This document shows positions 7,890 to 13,922 of a stretch of 47,064 bases of DNA, piece by piece; the first letter of the stretch is position 1, and every line of letters starts with the position of its first letter. The translations under genes were made by a program, and so were the position numbers. The notes beneath the pieces are model-generated. The model had not been told where the DNA came from and ran no database searches. It saw only the letters and a list, made by a program, of their open reading frames with translations. Source of the stretch: CAZMLC01 sp964567125 (GTDB lineage Bacteria > Verrucomicrobiota > Kiritimatiellia > RFP12 > UBA1067); the NCBI GenBank assembly GCA_964567125.1, contig CAZMLC010000012.1, forward strand, positions 1-47,064. Reading direction: 5' to 3'.

Positions 7890-8286
7890 GCGGGTAAAGT
7901 ACCGCAAGCAATCAAAGGGTAATCGTTCCGGCTACGCCACCTCGGGTGCGTCGCTCGCGTACGGTGAGTATGGCCTGAAGTCGCTGGAGCGCGGCTTTTT
8001 GACGAACACGCAGATTGAAGCCTGCCGTGTTGTCATCAACCGTGAGATGAAGCGTAAGGGTAAATTGTGGATCCGTATTTTCCCGGATAAGCCGATCACA
8101 CGCAAGCCGATTGAAGTGCGTATGGGTGGCGGAAAAGGTAACCCGGAATTGTGGGTTGCCGTGATTCTCCCGGGCAAAATGTTGTTTGAAATCGGCGGCG
8201 TGCCGGAGACGGTAGCTCGCGAGTGCCTGCGTTTGGCAGACACGAAGCTGGGCTTGCGTACGGTGCTCGTCACACGTGGAGCATAA
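7873..8286 (+). CDS. rplP: 50S ribosomal protein L16
   Basis: A 137-aa L16 with PKRVKYRKQSKGN near the start and RVLVTRG-like end (GLRTVLVTRGA). It helps position A-site tRNA and is one of the late 50S assembly proteins. The chosen ATG overlaps the rpsC end and has GGAGGAG just upstream. A second in-frame ATG three codons later is possible. Confidence 0.97.
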   Translation: MPLMPKRVKYRKQSKGNRSGYATSGASLAYGEYGLKSLERGFLTNTQIEACRVVINREMKRKGKLWIRIFPDKPITRKPIEVRMGGGKGNPELWVAVILPGKMLFEIGGVPETVARECLRLADTKLGLRTVLVTRGA

Positions 8287-8293
8287 CGGAACC

Positions 8294-8488
8294 ATGAAAG
8301 CAAGAGAATTGAGAGAACTTGGGGCAGCTGAATTGGATCAGCGCATCCGCGAAAAGGCGAAAGAACTCGCTGACATGCGGTTGAAGCATAAGTCCGGTGC
8401 TGCCGTGGATAAACCTGTTCGCATGCGTGAAATGCGTCATGAGATTGCACGTATGAAGACCGTTCAGAACCAGCGGGGGGCAAAGTAA
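8294..8488 (+). CDS. rpmC: 50S ribosomal protein L29
   Basis: A 64-aa L29, two-helix coiled-coil type (MKARELRELGAAELD). It lies next to L23 at the tunnel exit. The start at 8294 is preferred over an in-frame ATG at 8276 because it matches the family start and has an ACGGAACC purine stretch before it, while 8276 lies inside rplP. The stop codon shares one base with the rpsQ start. Confidence 0.94.
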   Translation: MKARELRELGAAELDQRIREKAKELADMRLKHKSGAAVDKPVRMREMRHEIARMKTVQNQRGAK

Positions 8489-8754
8489 TGTCCGAGACAA
8501 CTGAAAAGAGCCGTGGCAATCGCAAGGTCCGCAAGGGCGTTGTCGTGAGCAAGAGCGGCACGAAGTCCGTGATCGTACAGGGTGAGCGCCGCGAGCGCCA
8601 TCCGATGTACGGCAAGGTCGTTCGCGTGTTCAAGAAGTATCACGCACATGACGAGGACAACACCGCCAAGGTTGGCGATGCGGTTACGATCATGGAAACG
8701 CGTCCGCTGAGCGCAACCAAGCGCTGGCGCATTGTGAAGTCGGAGGAGAAATAA
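8488..8754 (+). CDS. rpsQ: 30S ribosomal protein S17
   Basis: An 88-aa S17 with an OB fold. Typical segments are RKVRKGVVVSKSGTKSV and PLSATKRWRIVK. It is a primary 16S rRNA binder. Its ATG overlaps the rpmC stop by one base (TAATG), typical of coupled translation. Confidence 0.96.
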   Translation: MSETTEKSRGNRKVRKGVVVSKSGTKSVIVQGERRERHPMYGKVVRVFKKYHAHDEDNTAKVGDAVTIMETRPLSATKRWRIVKSEEK

Positions 8755-8755
8755 C

Positions 8756-9121
8756 ATGGTTCAGGAACAAACTGAATTGGTTGTTGCCGACAATACCGGC
8801 GCAAAGATTGCGATGTGTTTCCGCGTCCTGGGTCAGCGCAAGAAATATGCGTACCTCGGCGATGTGATCCGCGTGGCGATTAAGGAAGCTGCTCCGACAG
8901 GCGCAGTTAAGAAAGGTCAGGTCGCGACAGCGGTCATCGTGCGCACGGGTCATCCGATCCGTCGTGAGGATGGTTCCTATGTCCGCTTTGATCAGAACGC
9001 ATGCGTGATCGTGGATAACAAGATGAATCCAGTCGGTTCGCGTATTTTCGGGCCTGTGGCGCGCGAGTTGCGTGACAGGAACTACATGAAGATTATTTCG
9101 CTGGCTCCGGAAGTGGTCTAA
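8756..9121 (+). CDS. rplN: 50S ribosomal protein L14
   Basis: A 121-aa L14, of normal size for the family, with VADNTGAKIAMCFRVLG and ARELRDRNYMKIISLAPEVV. It forms part of intersubunit bridges and binds the silencing factor RsfS. It starts 1 bp after the rpsQ stop with GGAGGAGAAA as RBS. Confidence 0.97.
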   Translation: MVQEQTELVVADNTGAKIAMCFRVLGQRKKYAYLGDVIRVAIKEAAPTGAVKKGQVATAVIVRTGHPIRREDGSYVRFDQNACVIVDNKMNPVGSRIFGPVARELRDRNYMKIISLAPEVV

Positions 9122-9185
9122 CCCAGTGAATCCGGTAACGCCGATGATGCCATGAGGTGTCAAAACGGTTACACGAAGGAAAAAC

Positions 9186-9503
9186 ATGAGTACTGCGAGA
9201 GTTAAAAAGAATGATACGGTGATCGTCTCGAAGGGCGAATCAGCCGGACAGACAGGTAAGGTCCTGCGCGTGATGCCCAAGAAGGGTCTCGTGATTGTTC
9301 AGGGCGTGAATGTCATCAAGAAGGCGGTGCGTCGTTCCGAAGCGAATCCCAATGGCGGATTCCTTGAGCGCGAAGCACCGGTTAAGCTGTCGAACGTGAT
9401 GCCTTATGATCCTGATCAGAAGAAAGGTGTCCGCATCAGCCGCGTCCTTGAAGGCGACAAGGTTGTGCGTAAATCCAAAGCCTCAGGCAAGAGCCTGGAC
9501 TAA
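9186..9503 (+). CDS. rplX: 50S ribosomal protein L24
   Basis: A 105-aa L24 with the KOW motif (VIVSKGESAGQTGKVLRV) and VNVIKKAVRRSEANP. It is an early 50S assembly initiator near the tunnel exit. It is preceded by the longest gap inside the operon (64 bp, 9122-9185), which holds no clear hairpin, and by an AAGGAAAA RBS. Confidence 0.96.
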   Translation: MSTARVKKNDTVIVSKGESAGQTGKVLRVMPKKGLVIVQGVNVIKKAVRRSEANPNGGFLEREAPVKLSNVMPYDPDQKKGVRISRVLEGDKVVRKSKASGKSLD

Positions 9504-9514
9504 GGGGGTATACG

Positions 9515-10045
9515 ATGGCTAACTTGAAAGAAAAGTATGTGAAAGAGCTGGCGCCGAAACTTCAGGAGAAGCTCGGTGTCAAGAACAAGATGCTGATTCC
9601 TCAGGTGCAGAAGGTCGTGTTGAACATGGCGTTCGGTATCGTGGAAAAGGATGTGCAGAAGAGCATCATTGACGATCTGACCAAGATTACCGGTCAGAAG
9701 CCGATGCTGTGTAAGGCGCGTAAGAGCATCTCCAATTTTAAACTGCGTGAAGGTATGGTCATTGGCGCGAAGGTCACGATGCGTGGCAAGCGCATGTATG
9801 ATTTTATCGAGCGTCTGGTGAACAGTGCGCTGCCGCGTATCCGCGACTTCCGCGGCGTTCCGAATCGCGGTTTTGACGGGCGGGGTAATTACACGCTGGG
9901 CTTGAAAGAGCACTCGATTTTCCCTGAAATGGTGGATACAGGCGCTGAAACCGGCATGGACATTTCGTTTGTGACCACGGCGCGCACGAATGCTGAAGCG
10001 AAGGAATTGCTCATCGCATTGGGCGTTCCCTTCGCAGGCAAATAA
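9515..10045 (+). CDS. rplE: 50S ribosomal protein L5
   Basis: A 176-aa L5 that binds 5S rRNA in the central protuberance. Typical segments are ITGQKPMLCKARKSISNFKL, RDFRGVPNRGFDGRGNY and GLKEHSIFPEM. It follows rplX by 11 bp with GGGGGTA as RBS. Confidence 0.97.
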   Translation: MANLKEKYVKELAPKLQEKLGVKNKMLIPQVQKVVLNMAFGIVEKDVQKSIIDDLTKITGQKPMLCKARKSISNFKLREGMVIGAKVTMRGKRMYDFIERLVNSALPRIRDFRGVPNRGFDGRGNYTLGLKEHSIFPEMVDTGAETGMDISFVTTARTNAEAKELLIALGVPFAGK

Positions 10046-10059
10046 GGAGGATTTCCACA

Positions 10060-10245
10060 ATGGCAAAAACATGTCTGATCGAAAAGGCAAAACGTACGCC
10101 GAAGTTTTCTTCGCGTAAGTACTATCGTTGCTCCCGTTGCGGACGTCCACGTGCGTACATTCGTAAGTTCCAGCTCTGCCGCCTCTGTTTCCGCGAGCTG
10201 GCTGTGTCCGGAATGATTCCGGGAATCACCAAGGCAAGCTGGTAA
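10060..10245 (+). CDS. rpsN: 30S ribosomal protein S14, zinc-binding short type
   Basis: A 61-aa S14 of the short type with an intact zinc ribbon: C24-x2-C27 and C40-x2-C43 (CSRCGRP, CRLCFREL). It ends in the family-typical GMIPGITKASW. The zinc-containing form is the ancestral one; organisms with zinc-limitation responses often also carry a zinc-free paralogue, and none is in this window. A strong AAGGAGGA RBS precedes it. Confidence 0.97.
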   Translation: MAKTCLIEKAKRTPKFSSRKYYRCSRCGRPRAYIRKFQLCRLCFRELAVSGMIPGITKASW

Positions 10246-10255
10246 GGAGAGAACA

Positions 10256-10645
10256 ATGACAGATCCTATTTCCGATATGCTGTTGCGCATCCGCAACGCG
10301 ATCAAGGCCGGTCTTCCCTCCATCGAGCTTCCTGGCTCACGGATCAAGGGCGAGATTGCACGCGTGATGAAGGCTGAAGGCTACATCACCGACTACACTC
10401 TGACCGACAGCGTTCCACGCGCATTGACGATCGAGTTGAAGTACAATAACGACGCCGAGTCGGCTATTCGCGGTTTGCGCCGTGAATCCAAGCCGGGTCT
10501 CCGCAGGTTCTGCGGTGTTCAGGACATCCCGAATGTGCTGAACGGCATGGGAACCGCGATTCTGAGCACCTCCGGTGGCGTAATCAGCGGCAAGGAAGCC
10601 AAACAGCGCAAGCTCGGCGGCGAACTGATTTGCACCATCTGGTAA
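10256..10645 (+). CDS. rpsH: 30S ribosomal protein S8
   Basis: A 129-aa S8 with DPISDMLLRIRNA at the start and GGVISGKEAKQRKLGGELICTIW at the end (shown in part by the SGKEAKQRKLGG motif). It is a key 16S rRNA central-domain binder, and in enterobacteria it is the translational repressor of the spc operon. AAGGAGAG precedes the start. Confidence 0.97.
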   Translation: MTDPISDMLLRIRNAIKAGLPSIELPGSRIKGEIARVMKAEGYITDYTLTDSVPRALTIELKYNNDAESAIRGLRRESKPGLRRFCGVQDIPNVLNGMGTAILSTSGGVISGKEAKQRKLGGELICTIW

Positions 10646-10656
10646 GGAGTTTTGCA

Positions 10657-11196
10657 ATGTCACGAATTGGTAAACAACCGATTACAATTCCTGCCGGCGT
10701 CACGGTGACCTCCACGGGAACCGATGTGACGGTTAAGGGCAAATTGGGCGAGCTGAGCCGTTCCTTCCAGAAGGGGATTAACGTGGCGGTCGATGGCGGA
10801 ACAGTCATCGTCACCCGCGCGGATGATTCCCGTCTGCTCAAGGGCTGCCATGGTCTGTCGCGCACGTTGGTCAAGAACATGATCGACGGTGTCTGCACGG
10901 GCTACAAGAAGGCGCTCTCGATCGAAGGTACAGGTTTTAAAGCTGTGCTCGCGGGCAAGACGCTCAACCTCTCTTTGGGCTTTGCTTCTCCGAAGGAATA
11001 TGCAATCCCCGAAGGCATCAAGGTGACGGTTGATCCCGCCGGTGTGAATCTCACCGTCGAAGGTATCAGCAAGGAGCTCGTCGGCGAAGCTGCTGCACGC
11101 ATCCGTAGCTACTATCCGGCCGAGCCTTACAAGGGCAAGGGTATCAAGTACGTTGGCGAACAGATCCGCCGCAAGCAAGGTAAGACTGTGGCTTAA
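10657..11196 (+). CDS. rplF: 50S ribosomal protein L6
   Basis: A 179-aa L6 starting MSRIGKQPI, with TVKGKLGEL and the C-terminal signature PEPYKGKGIKY in the form AEPYKGKGIKY. It lies near the GTPase-associated centre. The ATG at 10657 is chosen over an upstream in-frame ATG because it matches the family start and has TAAGGAG 7-8 bp before it. Confidence 0.97.
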   Translation: MSRIGKQPITIPAGVTVTSTGTDVTVKGKLGELSRSFQKGINVAVDGGTVIVTRADDSRLLKGCHGLSRTLVKNMIDGVCTGYKKALSIEGTGFKAVLAGKTLNLSLGFASPKEYAIPEGIKVTVDPAGVNLTVEGISKELVGEAAARIRSYYPAEPYKGKGIKYVGEQIRRKQGKTVA

Positions 11197-11222
11197 TGCC
11201 GCCTGAACGGAGTTGATAAAAG

Positions 11223-11594
11223 ATGAGTTTTAATCGTAAAGAACAACGCGCGCTTCGTCATAAGCGCCTGCGTCAACGCATCAAGGGAACGGCTGCGCGT
11301 CCGCGTATGTCCATCTGCATCTCGAACAAGCACATGTATGTGCAGTTCATCGATGACGATGCGATGTGCACGCTTGCTGCGACCTCCACCCTCAAGGCGG
11401 ATAAGTCGTGCAACATGGAAACCGCTAAGCTGGTGGGCGAAGAGGCCGCTAGCAAGGCGAAAGAAAAAGGCATCTCGCTTGTGGTCGTTGACCGCGGCGG
11501 CAACAAGTTCCACGGCCGCGTGAAGCAGATCGTGGATGCGGCTGTCGCTGCTGGCCTGAAGATCACCGAAAAAGCCACGGAGGAAACCAAGTGA
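11223..11594 (+). CDS. rplR: 50S ribosomal protein L18
   Basis: A 123-aa L18 that binds 5S rRNA with L5. The usual RLRQRIKGTAARPRMSI region and the end VVDRGGNKFHGRVKQI are present. It overlaps the rpsE start (GTGA). Confidence 0.96.
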   Translation: MSFNRKEQRALRHKRLRQRIKGTAARPRMSICISNKHMYVQFIDDDAMCTLAATSTLKADKSCNMETAKLVGEEAASKAKEKGISLVVVDRGGNKFHGRVKQIVDAAVAAGLKITEKATEETK

Positions 11595-12079
11595 GCAACG
11601 AAAAAGAATTCTCCCGTGAAGCCCAGAGCGAATTTGACGAGCGCGTCGTGTTCGTCAACCGCTGTGCGAAGGTTGTAAAGGGTGGTCGCCGCTTCAGCTT
11701 CAGTGCTGTTGTTGTGGTGGGTGACCGCGAAGGTCGCGTTGGCTTTGGTTTCGGCAAGGCGAATGAAGTCAGCGATGCGATCCGCAAGGGCGGCGATGCA
11801 GCGAAGAAGGACATGATGCGCGTCAAGCTTTCGGGCAAGACGATCCCGCATGAAGTCATCGGCGCTTGCGACGGCGGCCGCGTGCTGCTGAAGCCCGCTC
11901 CGGACGGAACGGGACTGATCGTTGGCGGCGGTATGCGTCCTGTCTTGGAAGCTGCCGGTGTGCGCGATGCTGTGGGCAAATCCTTGGGAAGCAAGAACCG
12001 CTTGAACGTGGTGAAGGCGACCGTGGATGCATTGAACCAGCTGCGTACGGCTGAAGAAATTTCCGCGGCAAGAGCGTAA
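11591..12079 (+). CDS. rpsE: 30S ribosomal protein S5
   Basis: A 162-aa S5 with the double-stranded RNA-binding N-terminal domain (RVVFVNRCAKVVKGGRR) and the GGGMRPVLEAAGVRDAV segment. S5 contributes to decoding accuracy and spectinomycin binding. The start is GTG at 11591 in a GTGA overlap with the rplR stop, with an in-frame RBS inside rplR (CACGGAGGAAA). In most bacteria rpmD (L30) follows; it is absent here. Confidence 0.96.
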   Translation: MSNEKEFSREAQSEFDERVVFVNRCAKVVKGGRRFSFSAVVVVGDREGRVGFGFGKANEVSDAIRKGGDAAKKDMMRVKLSGKTIPHEVIGACDGGRVLLKPAPDGTGLIVGGGMRPVLEAAGVRDAVGKSLGSKNRLNVVKATVDALNQLRTAEEISAARA

Positions 12080-12091
12080 GGAGTATTGAAA

Positions 12092-12532
12092 ATGGATTTA
12101 TCATCATTGAAGAATACCCCGGGCGCCCGTAAGACGCGTAAACGCGTTGGCCGTGGTCGCGCTTCGGGTATGGGTAAGACCTCGACAAAAGGTCATAAGG
12201 GCCAGCAGTCCCGCAAGGGACACAAGGGTAAGCTCGGTTTCGAAGGCGGTCAAATGCCTTTGATCCGTCGTTTGCCGAAGCGTGGCTTCAACAACGTGAA
12301 CCGCGTCGATTACGTTGCGGTCAATGTCTGCGATCTGGAACGCTTTGATGCCGGCACGGTCGTGACGACCGAGCTGTTGCGCGAAGCGGGCCTTGCCAAG
12401 GGCAAGATCGATGGCGTCAAGATCCTCGGTACCGGCGAGCTGACCAAAAAGCTCACGATCCAGGTGTCTGACGTCAGCGCAACGGCCAAAGCGAAGATCG
12501 AAGCTGTTGGCGGTACGATCGAATTGATCTAA
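12092..12532 (+). CDS. rplO: 50S ribosomal protein L15
   Basis: A 146-aa L15, Gly/Lys/Arg-rich at the N-terminus (KRVGRGRASGMGKTSTKG) and with the globular C-terminal half. It starts at ATG 12092 with TAAGGAG upstream, 12 bp after the rpsE stop. There is no room for rpmD between them. It is the last gene of the operon: a strong terminator follows, and secY, its normal neighbour, lies 4.8 kb away. Confidence 0.97.
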   Translation: MDLSSLKNTPGARKTRKRVGRGRASGMGKTSTKGHKGQQSRKGHKGKLGFEGGQMPLIRRLPKRGFNNVNRVDYVAVNVCDLERFDAGTVVTTELLREAGLAKGKIDGVKILGTGELTKKLTIQVSDVSATAKAKIEAVGGTIELI

Positions 12533-12552
12533 GCGTACGGTTTATCGATCCT

Positions 12553-12587
12553 AAAAAAGGCGTTCCGGAAACGGAACGCCTTTTTTT
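12553..12587. terminator. Strong intrinsic terminator between rplO and fabV
   Basis: A 9-bp stem GGCGTTCCG/CGGAACGCC (12559-12567, 12572-12580) with a GAAA tetraloop is flanked by six A before and seven T after. It lies between the convergent rplO and fabV genes and should work in both directions. Confidence 0.95.
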
Positions 12588-12615
12588 ATTTATTTTGCGC
12601 AAACGCGACTTAGAC

Positions 12616-13755
12616 TTACTCTTCGAGACCGTGCAGGGCGAGGAAGTCGCGCTGATAGCCGTCAAAATCCGCTAGATCCCAGACGTTCTCGTTGGTGACC
12701 TTTTGATAGATTTCCGCGACCTTCTGCTGGACTGCGTCGCTGAGCTCCCAGTCGTCCACACGAATGCGGCCTTCACTGTCCACCGCGACTGCATCCCCGG
12801 TGTAGAGCCGCTCGCGAAAGAGGCGGTTCATCTGATCCAGGCAGTCCTCGTGAAGCCCCATATCCTTCATCACGCGAAAGAGCGCGGCAATGTAGAGCGG
12901 CATCGCGGGGATGACGGCGCTTGCGCGCGTGACCACGGCTTTGCAGACGGCGACGAACGCGGAGCCGCCGTGCGGTTCGACGATCTTCTTCAGTTCGTGT
13001 GCCGTGGCTTCAAGATGCGCCTTGGCGCGTCCGAGCGAACCCGAACGATAGATGTCATTGGTAAGCGCGGGGCCGATATAGGAGAAGGCCACGGTTTTAA
13101 CATCAGGGGCGAGCAGCCCTTCAGCGTGGAGACGTTCGATCCAGAGCTTCCAGTCTTCACCGCCCATGACCTTCACGGTGTCGAAGACCTCTTCGTCCGT
13201 GGCGCAGGCGAGTGCGACGTGCTTCAGCTGACCGGTTGCCAGGTTGAGCGTGAGGGCATTGTTGGCGTGTTGGATCGGCTTGATTATGGTCCGGTGCAGC
13301 GTCCCGGTGACGGGATCTTTTCGCACCGGCGCGGCGAGGCTGTAGATCACCAGGTCGAACGGCGCGAAGCCCTGTTCGCGTGCGGTGTGAACCACGAGGT
13401 TCTTGGTTTCCGCGCTAAAGGCATCCCCTTGTAGGGAGATGCTCGGTATGCAGGCTTCCTTGGCTGCGGTGTCAAAGGCGATGTTGTTGTACCAGCCTGG
13501 TGAACCAACGCGCTTGTCGTTCGGCGGACGTTCCAGCGACACCCCGATTGTTGCGGCGCCGCTGTTAAAGGCCGCGACAATGCGCGACGAGAGGCCGTAC
13601 CCGCCTGAAGCGCCTAAGACCAGAACGCTTTTCGGTCCCTTTGTTAAAGGCGGCCGTTGACGCGTTGATTGAATTTGTTCGCGAACCAGGCGTTCGCACC
13701 CTTCCGGATTGATATCCAGACAGATACCGTTTGCAATTCGTGCTGTTGCACCCAT
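12616..13755 (-). CDS. fabV: FabV-type enoyl-[acyl-carrier-protein] reductase / trans-2-enoyl-CoA reductase
   Basis: A 379-aa protein that closely follows the FabV/TER family. It reduces trans-2-enoyl-ACP (or -CoA) with NAD(P)H in the last step of fatty acid elongation. The Rossmann motif VLGASGGYGLSSR lies at 46-58, and the FabV active site Y-x8-K is Y236...K245 in YRSGSLGRAK. Other family blocks are VKVMGGEDW and SYIGP. It is a little shorter than the usual 395-400 aa but has no obvious break. FabV enzymes are known for low sensitivity to triclosan. The gene is monocistronic: its own promoter lies at 13829-13857 with a palindrome on the -35 box, and it shares the terminator with rplO. Neither fab neighbours nor butyrate genes are near, so its exact substrate is open. 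Confidence 0.93.
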   Translation of the reverse strand: MGATARIANGICLDINPEGCERLVREQIQSTRQRPPLTKGPKSVLVLGASGGYGLSSRIVAAFNSGAATIGVSLERPPNDKRVGSPGWYNNIAFDTAAKEACIPSISLQGDAFSAETKNLVVHTAREQGFAPFDLVIYSLAAPVRKDPVTGTLHRTIIKPIQHANNALTLNLATGQLKHVALACATDEEVFDTVKVMGGEDWKLWIERLHAEGLLAPDVKTVAFSYIGPALTNDIYRSGSLGRAKAHLEATAHELKKIVEPHGGSAFVAVCKAVVTRASAVIPAMPLYIAALFRVMKDMGLHEDCLDQMNRLFRERLYTGDAVAVDSEGRIRVDDWELSDAVQQKVAEIYQKVTNENVWDLADFDGYQRDFLALHGLEE

Positions 13756-13784
13756 GGTTACTCGTCTCCACGTTACGAAACTGA

Positions 13785-13810
13785 CTGCCGGAGAAAACCT
13801 CCTTCGGCAG
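13785..13810 (-). promoter_or_regulatory. Hairpin in the fabV 5' untranslated region
   Basis: On the fabV mRNA strand CTGCCG...CGGCAG forms the base of a hairpin. The inner arms GAAGGA and TTCTCC also pair with one mismatch. It enclosing an AAGGAGG stretch about 55 nt ahead of the ATG. It lies just after the predicted transcription start. A regulatory role is possible but unproven. Confidence 0.35.
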
Positions 13811-13828
13811 GTTCATTGAAGGGCAAGA

Positions 13829-13857
13829 AGTATAGACCATGCGGCCCACTTTTTCAA
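13829..13857 (-). promoter_or_regulatory. Sigma-70 type promoter of fabV
   Basis: On the minus strand TTGAAA (13852-13857) and TATACT (13829-13834) are separated by exactly 17 bp, close to consensus. Transcription should begin near 13822 and give a leader of about 65 nt before the fabV ATG. Confidence 0.8.
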
Positions 13858-13892
13858 GATGACATCTTTATAAAATTTGTCATCCTGAAAAA
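13850..13892. promoter_or_regulatory. 15-bp inverted repeat overlapping the fabV -35 box (operator candidate)
   Basis: TTTTTCAAGATGACA (13850-13864) and TGTCATCCTGAAAAA (13878-13892) are inverted repeats with one mismatch and a 13-bp AT-rich spacer. One arm covers the -35 element of the fabV promoter. It also lies 31-73 bp after the stop of the upstream minus-strand gene, so it could end that transcript. However, the stem is AT-rich at its base and lacks a U-run, unlike the terminators elsewhere in this window. Confidence 0.6.
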
Positions 13893-13922
13893 GCGTACAA
13901 AACAAAGCTACGGTGCAGCGCC

